A stretch of 64,000 nt of DNA from positions 103,929,947-103,993,946 of the forward strand of contig OW799235.1 in assembly GCA_941918925.1 (NCBI GenBank), written 5' to 3'. The DNA comes from Phyto melanocephala. Lineage: Eukaryota; Arthropoda; Insecta; Diptera; Rhinophoridae. The translations under genes were made by a program, and so were the position numbers. Shown here in pieces: positions 35,238-46,420 of this stretch; positions within the stretch are counted from its first letter, which is position 1; the number at the start of each line of letters is the position of its first letter. The notes below the pieces were generated by a model. The model was not told the origin of the DNA and did no database searches. It saw only the letters and a list, made by a program, of their open reading frames with translations.

Positions 35238-35638
35238 TTAAATTTACTGCAAATCATTTTTATTTTGGCTCTAGTTAATTTATTCTCTTATTTTGATTTC
35301 CTAAAACAAATTTTTCTGAATTGAATTAAATTTTAATCATTTATGAATCTTGAAATAAATATAAACATGTAGATAAATGTCATTTGACAAGAGAAGCAAA
35401 AAGACAAACTTGAAAATAAGTACTATGATTCCCTAATTCTAATTTCATTTAATTGTAACATAAATACAATTTCAAATTACATATGAGTAAACCGCTAAAG
35501 AGTGCTGATGATGAAATCGTAGCAAGTTTCGAAAATGAATTCCACTCCGCCAATATCGGTATAGTTTTTTAAGTTTCTTTAATGATTAAAATTTAATTTA
35601 ATGTGAGCCAAAATAAAAATGATTTACAGTAAATTTAA
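35238..35638. mobile_element. 401-bp element with 34-bp terminal inverted repeats
   Basis: The arms 35238-35271 and 35605-35638 are inverted copies with one mismatch in 34 bp (TTACTGYAAATC...TTTTGGCTC). A second inverted block (AATTAAATTTTAATCATT) follows inward after an extra ~50 bp in the left arm. The interior contains the 60-bp coding-like module at 35500-35559. Superfamily is unknown, and no target duplication can be distinguished from the AT-rich flanks. Confidence 0.6.
35483..35559 (+). other. Mini-ORF with coding-like module, copy 2
   Basis: An ATG at 35483 opens MSKPLKSADDEIVASF, continuing ENEFHSANIG, after which GTATAG could serve as a splice donor. The last 60 bp match 7106-7165. 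The conserved peptide suggests a captured exon or the start of a transposon protein. I do not recognise it, and the mini-ORF may not be expressed. Confidence 0.35.
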
Positions 35639-36163
35639 TTATATATAAAAAGTACGAATAAAATATTAATATATGGTTTAATCATTCATACATGTTTCTC
35701 ACGCCTATAATTTTCATGTTATTTAGTATCAGCAACTAAATACTAAACCGATTTAAAGAAAAAAAATTTATTACAAAGCAACGCTTAATATTCTAAAACT
35801 ACTCAGTTATGGCTTTGATAAAGATTTAGAAAAATTCTGTGGCTAAAACAAATAACTGCTTAAGTCGACATAAGCTAAAATTGAGATAAAAACAGCATTG
35901 TAATTCCGCAATTTTTAAAACTTTATTTGCTACAATTCTTTAGTTGTATGACATTGTCTTGTTTCCTAGATTCTGAACAATCAATAGCTAATACATAATA
36001 TTTTAAACACCTACATACATATATCTGCAAGTCAGCTTCTTCTTTACTAAACTAGTCTTCTATGCAATTTTCCTCATGTTTTAAGACTCGATTTCTCTTA
36101 GAGTTATTAATGTGTACGATGGACATTTTAAAGACGCCTATTGGTTAACCCATTCGCGGACAA

Positions 36164-36416
36164 GACGGCATATGCCGTCAAAAATAGCGAAAAATACTGG
36201 GACATGACGGCATGTACCGTCAGTAGTTTTTTGTATTATTGGGACAAGTCGGTATCTACCGCAGTAAAGATAATGTAAAATTATAGTTTATTTTTACAAA
36301 TGTCCCAATAAATTTATTGCTATGTGCCATAGAACAAAAAGTAACGGCCAGTTTACTTTGCAAACACATTTTGCGATTCAGTACACATAAGCAAAAGCAA
36401 GACGGCATATCCCGTT
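36164..36416. promoter_or_regulatory. Left subterminal palindrome cluster of the piggyBac element
   Basis: GACGGCATATGCCGTC (36164-36179) and TGACGGCATGTACCGTCA (36205-36222) are palindromic units, each preceded by GGACA. Degenerate forms lie at 36247-36264 and 36401-36416. Spacing and repetition suggest transposase-binding sites (inference). They may also act on the transposase promoter, which must lie here. Confidence 0.6.
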
Positions 36417-36614
36417 AGATTTCAGTTTATTTTTTTATTTGTGTCCAGTGGCATTTGTGGCTTTTTGATAAATAGAAGCAAATAAATTTGCTGGTAAAGG
36501 TGAGTAAATTTTAGAAAGAAAAATAAAGAAAACCGTGCAACTCTTAAATTAAAAAAAAAATTATAATAAATAAAGACGTCTGTATTTATTTACGTAGTGA
36601 ATTTTTATAGAAAA

Positions 36615-38456
36615 ATGGACCAATACAGCAAAGAGAGAGATAGAGTTTTGAAACTGTTCGACGAAGTTGATTCTGGCGATGAATCTGCAAGTGATCCTTT
36701 CAGCGATGATGGAGAGTACGGCAGTGATCCAAATTATGAACCTGATGGAGAAAATTCCGAAGAAATCTCAGGTAAAGGAAAAAGTTCTACTTGCAGTAAA
36801 TCTCAGTCTTCAGATGTACCTGTAAATGTTATACTTTGTGACAAAACCATACTTTCCAAAGATGACGTAGGTGAGGATGGTGACTCTGAAATCAGTTCAG
36901 AATCAGAAGAGCAGGATGAGCCTTGCCTGGAAATAGAATTAGGAGATGAGTGGCTAGAAGACACTATAGAAATACCTCAGTTTAATTTTAATTTAACAAA
37001 CTCTGGGGTAAAAATTGATGGTGATAAGGATTGTACTCCAAGAAATATTTTCGACGCGATATTTACATCGGATATAATTACAAAATTAGTAAGTTCAACG
37101 AATATATATGGCTCCAACCTATGCTCTAATAGTCGTCCACATACTCGAAATGCACGCTTCGCTATTTTTAAGCCTACCTGTAATGAAGAAATGTTTCAGT
37201 TTCTTGGCCTTTGCTTGCTGCAAGGCCAAATCAAAGCACCTAAGATTCGTGATATGTTTTCAAGTGATCCACTATATTACCATCCGGTATTTCGTAACAC
37301 AATGACTGGCCGTAGATTTGAACAGTTACTACGCTGTTTGAGCTGCTCTTCTGAAAGAAACGATGAAACAAAACTAAAGAAAATAAAGCCATTGCTAGAT
37401 CTTTTTTTAAAAAGTTTCCAAAAAGCCTACTACCCTAAAGAATACCTTGCTTTGGATGAATCCCTTTTGCTACACCGGGGACGACTCCATTTCCGGCAAT
37501 ATATAAAAGGTAAAAAAGCCAAGTATGGAATAAAATTGTATGAGCTTACATCAAGCGATGGATATGTTTTGAATATAGAAATATACCAGGGAGCAGTAGA
37601 AAAGAATCAAACGTCTAAAGTTGGAGATATTGTTCATCGTTTAATGTCTCCATACACAAATAAAGGACACCATCTAATAATGGACAACTTTTACAATAGC
37701 GTCGAACTTTCTAAAACTCTGTTATCATATAAAACACACATTACAGGAACACTGCGTGCAAACCGTAAAGGAAATCCGAAAGCTGTTACGGGTGTAAAAC
37801 TTTCTAGAGGTGAATATAAATGGCGTCGTCAAGGCCAAGTTTATGTATCTAAGTGGCGTGATAAGCGTGAAGTACTGTGCATAACGACTGCAAATCACCC
37901 CAAACTAGTTAAAACTACTACAAAGTGGGGATGTGATGTTTTAAAACCACAGGAGATTATCACTTATAATAACTTTATGTCAGGAATTGACAAAATGGAT
38001 CAAATGATATCTTACTATTCGTCACCGAGAAAAACTATTCGCTGGTATAAAAAACTTATATTTCACTTATTGGACGTAGCAGTCTGGAACTCCTACTATA
38101 TTTTTCAAATAAAAACTGATTCAAAAATATCATTTATAGATTTTAGAAACAAACTGATCAAATCTTTAATACGATTGCCGGAATCCATACACTCTGGAAA
38201 GGAGTTAGTATCAATGGGTCCAGTTCATGGAGGAAACAGTAGATCTTCTATAACACATACTAATTTCATGCAAAGCCAACATTTTATCGAGAAAATACCT
38301 CTTGCAACTGATAATAGAAAGAGGAAGACAATTTATTTAAGATGTACCCAGTGCAAAAAAGCAAAGGTCCGTAAGGAAACATCATATAGATGCAAAAATT
38401 GCCCTACCAAACCTGCTCTCTGTCCTGGAAAATGTTTTGAAGATTACCATGGTTAA
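36615..38456 (+). CDS. piggyBac transposase, intact
   Basis: The protein has 613 residues from the ATG at 36615 (context AAAAATGG); an upstream in-frame GTG is not a plausible eukaryotic start. The N-terminal ~125 residues are acidic and Ser-rich, as in the family. The DDE domain carries LALDESLL (Asp281), LIMDNFYNS (Asp357) and SGIDKMDQM (Asp459, Asp462), matching the catalytic aspartates of piggyBac. The C-terminal cysteine-rich domain has Cys577, Cys580, Cys593, Cys596, Cys603, Cys607 and His612. Length is near that of the prototype (about 594). It has no stops or frameshifts. It would excise and insert the element at TTAA in the nucleus. A domesticated host gene is unlikely, because terminal repeats and target duplications are preserved. 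Confidence 0.95.
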   Translation: MDQYSKERDRVLKLFDEVDSGDESASDPFSDDGEYGSDPNYEPDGENSEEISGKGKSSTCSKSQSSDVPVNVILCDKTILSKDDVGEDGDSEISSESEEQDEPCLEIELGDEWLEDTIEIPQFNFNLTNSGVKIDGDKDCTPRNIFDAIFTSDIITKLVSSTNIYGSNLCSNSRPHTRNARFAIFKPTCNEEMFQFLGLCLLQGQIKAPKIRDMFSSDPLYYHPVFRNTMTGRRFEQLLRCLSCSSERNDETKLKKIKPLLDLFLKSFQKAYYPKEYLALDESLLLHRGRLHFRQYIKGKKAKYGIKLYELTSSDGYVLNIEIYQGAVEKNQTSKVGDIVHRLMSPYTNKGHHLIMDNFYNSVELSKTLLSYKTHITGTLRANRKGNPKAVTGVKLSRGEYKWRRQGQVYVSKWRDKREVLCITTANHPKLVKTTTKWGCDVLKPQEIITYNNFMSGIDKMDQMISYYSSPRKTIRWYKKLIFHLLDVAVWNSYYIFQIKTDSKISFIDFRNKLIKSLIRLPESIHSGKELVSMGPVHGGNSRSSITHTNFMQSQHFIEKIPLATDNRKRKTIYLRCTQCKKAKVRKETSYRCKNCPTKPALCPGKCFEDYHG

Positions 38457-38537
38457 GACAAGTTTTTTTTTTAAGTTTTTTGAATTTTTTATTTTTGTAT
38501 AATTTTTGCGTAAAACTAACTTAATTACCTTAATTTT

Positions 38538-38543
38538 AATAAA
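38538..38543 (+). terminator. Polyadenylation signal of the piggyBac transposase
   Basis: AATAAA lies 82 nt after the stop codon and before the right palindrome cluster. Confidence 0.5.
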
Positions 38544-38584
38544 AAAAAATGTTTCTTTTGTTCAACTACAATTCATTTTAATTC

Positions 38585-38730
38585 TGACGGCATCTCCCGT
38601 TTTGTCACAGCATGTAAATTTTGAGTAACAAAATAGGACATGACGGTTAAAGCCGTCACGACGGGTCGTCCCGCCGTGTCCTGTGATACTAAAATGTGGT
38701 TTGCCTAGGACATGACGGCAATTACCGTCA
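38585..38730. promoter_or_regulatory. Right subterminal palindrome cluster of the piggyBac element
   Basis: Two exact TGACGG-N6-CCGTCA units (38641-38658 and 38713-38730) are each preceded by AGGACA. A degenerate unit lies at 38585-38600, and a related GC-rich stretch at 38659-38680. The motif is the same as in the left cluster, so both ends are marked alike. Confidence 0.6.
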
Positions 38731-38886
38731 GATTAAATTATTAAAAAACTACACATTATATAGTTTTATTATTAATTCTTATTATTTTGCTCCAGTCCCG
38801 GATTATTTATCTTCAGTAAATCCAAAGATACAGTCTGCGCCCCAAAATGAGACAATACAAAATTGAACTGTCCGCGAATGAGTTAA

Positions 38887-40015
38887 GAATTAATCATTTT
38901 GAAAACTATAAAGTTTTAATACCTTCGGTATTATATTTATCTAGATATGATAATATGAAATTATTACTCACATTTAATTATTAACATTTTTGGCAACCCT
39001 TTTATATGCTTATTCCTATTTTTTTTCTTTTTTGCAACTTAAATCTTTATAAGTTGTAAACATGCCAATTTTAGATTTATATCTATTATGAGATCATTCG
39101 AATTTAAATATTTTACGAATGATATTGATTTATAGGAAGAAGTGGCTGAAAGAATTGTGAATAGTTATTGTGGTTAATGCGTATTAGAATGTAATTTAAT
39201 ACTACGCTAATGCTTCAATTCAATTGAACGATTAGGAACCGGATTGGAAGCCACTGATGTCCTTAGAAAACATAGCAATACCAGTGGCGAAAAAAAAAGA
39301 AACTGGTCTGCCCCTCAGCTACAAAAACAAATTCTATCATCCAACTATACTTTCAAACGAGTTGTGTTTTACATACAATTTGTCAAATTACCAACTGAAA
39401 AATTGTTACGTGTGTGTGAAACCTTTAAAATATCATTTATGTAAAAAACATATGAGAGTTAATAAGAAGAAAATTTTTCTTCAACAACATAAAAATATAA
39501 ATCGTCTTGGATACGGAATGAACTAAGTTGTCGATAAAATCGAGCAAATTTAACGTGTCGGAAGCAAGTCTGCTAAAATCAAAAATATGAATATTTTATT
39601 CACTAAAAATGTGTTTTACACAGAAACTGTAAAGAAAATTCTTTATTTGTTAGAAACATGAAAAAACTAAATCTTTTTATTAAAAAGGCTTTTTTTCTCA
39701 ATCTATGTGTATAAGTATTTGTGTATAAATATTAAATACTGTTCGCTCGTCTCGCTAAAACTAGAGAACAGGTGGTGCGATTTGGCTAATTTTTTTTCGG
39801 AATATTTGAGAGGGATTGGGAAAGAGGGATACGGTTAGAAGCAAAAATAATAAGTAACGAAAACTATAATCTAGTTAGTCAATTTAAAATTGTCTCTTGT
39901 CTTTTTAGATGTGTTAAACTGTCATTTGGTTCGTCGACTCAAAAGAGAAACTCATTCAGCATTTCTATTGACATAGAACAACTGTTTAAAAAAAACACAA
40001 TTGGCTGAATGAACG
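38887..40015. other. Intergenic DNA, nothing recognised
   Basis: Two overlapping frames near 39244-39526 lack any known domain and look like chance. No transposon ends are visible. Confidence 0.45.
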
Positions 40016-40023
40016 AGCAATAT

Positions 40024-40294
40024 CAAGGTATATTTATTCCAGGTAGACGCACCTTGTATTTTGTTGCTACAAAAAACTTCCCAAATGTCAAAACAAACAC
40101 TAAAACAGCTGATAAAAAAGTAGCAAAATGTTGAGAAAACAAAAAATATTTATGATACATACACATCTAGTAAAAACCAAGGTATGTAAACGAACTAAAA
40201 AAGCTAAAAAAATTTTGACATTTGGGAAGAGAAATTCACAAACAAAACAATGATCAGCTGTGGACTTAAGTCTACCTGGAGTTAATATACCTTG
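40024..40294. mobile_element. hAT-type MITE with exact 8-bp duplication
   Basis: AGCAATAT is duplicated exactly at 40016-40023 and 40295-40302. The ends CAAGGTATATT...TCCAGGTAGAC are inverted with two mismatches in 25 bp. A further inverted pair CTTCCCAAATGTCAAAA / TTTTGACATTTGGGAAG lies inside, making the 271-bp element largely palindromic. The 8-bp duplication and CA..G ends point to hAT; P-type cannot be excluded. It contains no gene. Confidence 0.85.
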
Positions 40295-41511
40295 AGCAAT
40301 ATCGAGGGACAAAAAGAAAAATTCAATGATCTCAACGCGCCCATTTAGAATTTTTTTCCAAGAGAGTTCTTTTCATACAAATCAATTGATTCTGTAACAA
40401 ACCAGAACAACGTAGAAAACGATTCCGAAAAGTTTTTAAATGCGATTTTCTTAACATGGCGATATTATTTAAGGCAAGTATTTACCGCTCGCTTTAAAAT
40501 ATGAACTCGAATAAATACTTATTAAGTTTAGTTAAGGAACTTAAATTGGTTTTTACTTTTATAGCAATAAATAAGTACTTGATTTTAATAACCACCGTTG
40601 TCAACATTAACATTGATATTGTTTTTAGCGCTTTTTGAAATTTTTGAAGGGAAAGTTTTTAATTTAATACTAAATTTAAAAATTGAAATCCATTTTCGTA
40701 AGTGTAATTTAAGTTATAAAACTAATAAATATTTACTTATTGCAAAACGAAGGTATAGAAAATATAATAAAACTATTAATTAGGAAAACTAATAAGGATT
40801 TATAGTGCAAAATTCTTCTATTATTATTGTTTTAAACCAGTGACCATTTAAAAAAATCGTTATGGGTACATTATAAAATTTTTATTATTAAATGTAATTT
40901 AATTCCGTTACTCGTTTCTTGATATCCTTTATGGTTTATAAAACGTAAAGCACCTACTATTTACAAAATTATATTTTCATAAAAACTTAATATGTTAGTA
41001 AAGTTTCAAGTTTACCGAACGTACTGAATATATAAAAAATTACATTTAAATATTAAACGTACTTTTCAGTTCATATGAAAATACATTGGAAAAATTTAAA
41101 ATAAATAAAAATGGAAATTGATATGCAACCATTGACAACAACAATTGACACCCTGATAAGATTAATATTTACATTGATAGCAATTTTCATATTGATTGCA
41201 TCATAGATCTTTATTCGAGGGGTGTTTTTTCCAGGATTTATTAATAAAATAATAGATATACTTATGTGTCGATTATCGACAGCAATAGCGTTGTAAAATA
41301 AGGTGTTCTTGAGGGCAACTTGCGTCAAAAATCTGTTTAATTTTTCTGTAAAATAGTGACTATTTTGGCAACTGTGAAGTTAAGGCTGCCACATTGTAGG
41401 TATTATTTAAAATAAAATTATTTTTGAGCCTCCGTCATGCACATGTTCCGATAGTCACATACGTAGCACATGTGTCTGGTCAGACACATTATGTGTTTCA
41501 ATACATTTATA

Positions 41512-42425
41512 AAGGGTGTTTTTTTAAGCCCGATAGAACTTGAAATTGTAAAAAATAACACAAAAAATTAAATTGTAATCAAAATTTTTTTTTTATTCGA
41601 AAGATCAATACGTGACATCAACATTTGAAAATGATTTCGGGCATATGGGCACCGCGGCTGTTCTTGACGAAGCGCATTCTGGACGTCCAATTTTGGGCCA
41701 CTTTTTCGAGCACTGCTGGCCGTATGTCACGAATAACACGAACAATGCTGGCCTCCAAGGCGTCAATTGCTGCTGGTTTATCATCATAAACCAGTGACTT
41801 CACGTAGCCCCACAGGAAATAATCGAGAGGTGTCAAATCGCACGACCTTGGAGGCCAATTGACAGGTCCATTTCTCGAAATCAACTTATCGCCAAATTTT
41901 GATTTCAATAAGTCGATGGTTGCGTTCGCCGTATGGCACGTAGCGCCATCCTGTTGAAACCACATCTCCTCCGGATCAATATTTTCAAACAAAAAATCAT
42001 TGATCATGGTGTGGTAACGATCTCCATTGACCGTAACGTGAGCTCCGGCCTCATTTTTGAAGAAATAAGGTCCGATGATGCCACCAGCGTGAAAACCGCA
42101 CCAAACGGTGCATTTTTCTGGATGTAATGGAGTCTGTAGGGTCTCTTGTGGATTGGTCTCGCTCCATATGCGGCAATTTTGCTTATTAACAAACCCGTTA
42201 AGCCAAAAATGCGCCTCATCGCTGAACACAATTTTGCGATAAAACAACGAACGTCCAGAATGCGCTTCGTCAAGAACAGCCGCGGTGCCCATATGCCCGA
42301 AATCATTTTCAAATGTTAATGTCACGTATTGATCTTTCGAATAAAAAAAAAATTTTGATTACAATTTAATTTTTTGTGTTATTTTTTACAATTTCAAGTT
42401 CTATCGGGCTTAAAAAAACACCCTT
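41512..42425 (-). mobile_element. Mariner-like fold-back element with 175-bp inverted ends
   Basis: TA flanks both sides. The arms 41512-41686 and 42251-42425 are inverted copies with a single visible mismatch, both beginning AAGGGTGTTTTTTTAAGCCC. Each arm contains the 3' untranslated end plus the last ~20 codons of the transposase gene. The proper 5' end, with the DNA-binding domain, has been replaced by an inverted copy of the 3' end. At 914 bp it is shorter than a full-length mariner. Confidence 0.85.
41618..42292 (-). pseudogene. Mariner-family transposase, N-terminus replaced
   Basis: The catalytic half is open and well preserved: IVFSDEAHFWLNGFVNKQNC, GIIGPYFFKNEAG, MWFQQDGATCHTANAT, and NWPPRSCDLTPLDYFLWGY. 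These hold the three catalytic Asp positions, with 36 residues between the second and third. The helix-turn-helix region is absent. Upstream of LFYRK the frame runs into the inverted arm and reads antisense-derived sequence (MGTAAVLDEAHSGR). The true C-terminus is RGAHMPEIIFKC. Without its DNA-binding region it is not expected to transpose. Confidence 0.85.
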
Positions 42426-42969
42426 TATGAAAAATATGCTATTTTAGTGATAATATTACATTATGTTATTGTTATCACTCCAGGCAGATATATATTTTCT
42501 ATTTTTTTTTGTTCTAAGCACACGCTAAGCCACATACCCAGGAAAAAAATTCATGAGACATAAGAAAAGAAAAATTTAATTTTTGTGTTAGATTTCAGTC
42601 AAATAGTTATTATAAAGTTCTGGGGGCCCCTCTTGTCAGCTACAACCATGCAGAGTACATATAAAATGCAGTTTTAGTTGATTTGAGTAAACAAACGCAA
42701 AGAAAAATGCAAATAAAGTACGCTATTCTTCATAGAAAATATGTATGTAGACTCATGTGCTACGTATGTGATGTGTAGATGAAAAAAATTGACATAAATT
42801 TTTTTGTTATTTTTATCTTAATGCGTTTTTTCATAATACGAGAACTATCAATATATGTAGAGGGTACCTGAAGACTCAAACTCCTAGCCAAATTAGAAAT
42901 ATTTTTAAATCACAGTTAAAATTGTAAAATGTCTGGCCAGATACAAGTGCATGAGGGAGGGTTAAATCT

Positions 42970-45900
42970 ATATGTCCTTATGCTTTTCATTGCAGCGATG
43001 GGAAAATTTATAATTTTTTAAAATAAAATCAAAGGTAAACAATTTTAAACTTAGTGGTCTTTTAATTTAATATCTCAAACTTTTTTTTCGGTTTAGTTGC
43101 TTTTTGAACATTTAAAGTTGACTGTTAATAACCTAAATAACTCATTAATATTATGGACTTAGAGAAGTCGTTCGATTCTTTTAAGGGTGAAAATTTGGTT
43201 TGATTATTCTGCGAGACGTTAATTTGAAATTTAGAAATCAGTGGAAAAGTATAAGTCATTAATTTGATAAGGAACTGATTTGCCGCTATTGTCAAGAACA
43301 TTATTACTTATACTTTAAGTGTATTAAACTAAATGAGAATTATAAAAAGTTATTTAAATGGCTTTTAACAATCTGCAAAATAAGAAATTGTATTATGTGA
43401 AATATTGTGAAAAATATTTTCACATTATAAACTATGTATCATAATTAAGACAGACGATATATAAAAGTCATTGAAATGTATGTTGTTCAGATGGAGCAAG
43501 CCATTACCTAATTTTTGCTGGGACCTTACAATTTACAATTGAAATGCTGTGTAACATTTACTTCTATTGTGCAATGTAACGTGAAAAAGTTAATGAATAA
43601 CGTCATCAGGTGAAAATGCAAAGGAGAGGATGTGTTGATCCCGTGTAAACCAATGAATCTAACGGATTTGCTACTCGATGACCATAAATAAATGGCAAGG
43701 TCAGTCGTTGAAAGTTTGCGTAATCAACTTGAAGTTTCCCTATTTCGTGCATGGGATATTAAAAGTCACGTGAAGGCGAATCAAATAACCATTACCTTAA
43801 TATATATTAACGCCCCGCAAATTATACAAAAATATAGTCCATCAGAAAGAGTTAACGTGTTGCATTCGATGTACGCAAAAAGTATCTATTAATTTTCGAG
43901 CATATTTTTCACAAATATATCTAAGTGAAGCAAAGTTTACCGGGTCTAGGTCTAGTCAACTATAAAATTTCACACAAGCAGTATATTTAAAATTTAAAAG
44001 TTTTAAGACGGGAAAAACTATACGACACTAAACGGTTTTTTAAATCATTGTTAATTCTAGACGTTGTTCACAAATATTAAAATCTATTTCGAAGCTACCT
44101 TTGCAACGTCTGTCTATATTCTTATCTGAATTAAATAAAACAAAAACAAAAAGAAATGTTCAATTGCCTAATAATCAATAGATTTTATTGTGATTCAAAT
44201 ACTAAACAAGGTTTTAAGTTTAATAATACAAATATACGCAAATATCATTAAGAAAACAAAAAAGAAAACAGTTATTTAAAACAAACTTTTCTAACATCAA
44301 AACGGTCAATTTTAATATAACAATAATTTAAAACGGAATTTTAGAATTCAAATAGATATCTGTTGACACACTCTTAGTTGCACGACTTAACCGCCACATT
44401 TTCCTTGTAAATGCATTTACACAGCTTTTAACCACAAAACCAATAAATATTCAAATAACGACTGAAAGAAAAAAAACTCAATTTCAACAAGGCGTTTTAC
44501 ATCACTTTTAGATACGAGTATCTACGACACAATTCAGACAACACATGGATAGTAGACCACAATAATGAATTTGCAAGTAAAATGATACTGTAACAGGAAA
44601 TTAAATTAATTACCATGAAACTGCATTAGTTTACGACGTTTTCAGACACCAATAGCTTATGATTTGTTACAGCACTTTGAATACATAAAATATATGTACA
44701 ATAAAAAAAAACCTATTAAATAAAAAAGTTAAAACGAACAACTACTTGTACGTTTATTAAGATTAGTATTTTTTAATTGGATTCTTTTTAAAAATGCTGG
44801 TGGAGAAGAGATACAGATTTATTTGTATAGTTGCTCATTTGTGGGTAATGTATCTGGTATCTGTGTGAATATCATGCTACTTTTTATGGTTATTTACTTG
44901 ATTTGTTGGTTGGTTAATACAAGTAGATAAAAACAATCATACATTAAAACACATACATGTTAACGTACGTTGGTAAACCGGCTTCAACTTGAGATCGTAA
45001 TAGTCAAGATCAATGTACTTTTATGGCTTTCATTAAGAGCTATTCTTTTCTTTTGTAGGTTTTATTTTAGTTGTGTGTATTTGTAAAGTTAACCAACATG
45101 CTATTCATACAGTTTAAAGGTAAAGAAATATAAAACCATATAATAATGTTAAAACAGGGAGTTCGAACATATAATACTCTACACTCGTTATGAATGGAAT
45201 TGTACGAATTTGTGTAGTGATTGTTGCAAGTAGGGTTTATGGGCCTTAAGTTTTCTTTTAACACAAACAATATATTTACAAAATTGTTTAACAACATTTA
45301 TTTAAATGGAATTTGAAGTGATTTAAGATTGCATAATTTCTGAAACTTTAGGCGATAATAACATAACTTTAAAAAAATTATAGCCTTGGCACAAACATAA
45401 TAAAAGTTTTTTTTTATATTTTTTATTTTACACCCACCAGGAATTTTTTACTGTTTTGTATATATTTATACGCAATTATTTTATATATGTATGTGAATAC
45501 CATGTCCTCTGCTCCGATTCCACTCATTTTTTTTCTCGAATAAGGAAATTGTTATCAACGTAATTCGTACAAAGTGTAAAGGGAATAGCTGCTATAGTTT
45601 TTAAAATATATTATAAAATGTGTTTAATTTATATGGGAGGTAGTACGCCTATCCAAATAATAAAACAAAAATATGGGCTATGACCTTTCATAGGATAGAC
45701 CTGAAGCATTGGTGAAACAATTTTAGGAATTGAATACGTAGTTTCAAAGAAAACTCATAGCATACAAACACATATTTCCCCTTTATTATATTAGTATAGA
45801 TTATAAAAAAATTAAGTTTACTCAGTTTATTACAACCACTTGTATATTACCAACGTCCCCATTCCTGCATCAAATTTTTAATTGATATTTTTCCAAGTTT

Positions 45901-46420
45901 TCTTGACTTTTTCTTTCTCACTATATAACGCTTCCACCATTTTTGTTTTCTTTTCTTTTTACTCTAATTCAATAAGTTATATCAGGGACCAGTAGTTACT
46001 TGTGTCTTTTGTCCTCAAGTAAAAAATAAAACTCCCAAATGATGTCTTTTTTGTTATAAACTATTGACAAATACAGGAAAAAACACTACTGTCCTACCTT
46101 TGCCTATTTATATATCTTAATAAAAAGACTATAAAAAACTTTGTACAATAAATGTCTTTAAAAATTTTAACAAGGGTGTATATAGCTAATAAGTTAGAAT
46201 ACCAAAGATCACGTTTTATAATATATATCTGTCCATCCATCTTTTTGTTTGTATTCCGGAAAACGATTGGCTGAAAAAGTTTTAAATGTATTTTGATATA
46301 ATATTCTGTAGTGCTTTCTTGATACCTATAGCTTAGTTTTTGAAGCAAGACAATATACTCTTTCTACAAGAAAATTGCAAAAATTGCCAAATTACAATAT
46401 TTTACGGATTTTAATGATAG
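42970..46420. other. AT-rich intergenic DNA, no gene seen
   Basis: Short frames such as 43692-43892, 45067-45297 and 46094-46348 show no domain and no splice context. No transposon borders were recognised. Confidence 0.5.

Larger units (their letters stand above)
36149..38882 (+). mobile_element. Complete piggyBac-type transposon
   Basis: TTAA duplicates flank it (36145-36148, 38883-38886). The 14-bp ends CCCATTCGCGGACA and the inverse of CTCATTCGCGGACA differ by one base. A single intact transposase gene lies inside, with palindrome clusters near both ends. At 2734 bp, with nothing visibly missing, it could be an active or recently active autonomous copy. Confidence 0.93.
41429..42960. mobile_element. 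Outer inverted-repeat element hosting the mariner fold-back
   Basis: CCTCCGTCATGCACATGT (41429-41446) and the inverse of CCTCCCTCATGCACTTGT (42943-42960) form the ends. An exact 18-bp inverted pair TCACATACGTAGCACATG lies at 41455-41472 and 42754-42771. TCTGGYCAGA palindromes also occur near each end. The mariner insertion at 41512-42425 sits between them. The original element (about 616 bp without the insertion) shows no transposase, and its exact borders and superfamily are uncertain. Confidence 0.55.

Noticed and set aside
37108..37305. Second frame inside the piggyBac gene
   Set aside because: It overlaps the intact transposase in another frame.
39244..39526. Two overlapping frames downstream of the piggyBac element
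   Set aside because: No recognised motif, and neither shows exon boundaries that join to anything.
41605..41797. Two opposite frames at the left arm of the mariner fold-back
   Set aside because: They arise because the arm is an inverted copy of the transposase 3' end.
43692..43892. 66-codon frame with a fairly ordinary amino-acid mix
   Set aside because: It has no domain, splice context or paralogue, and frames of this length are expected by chance.
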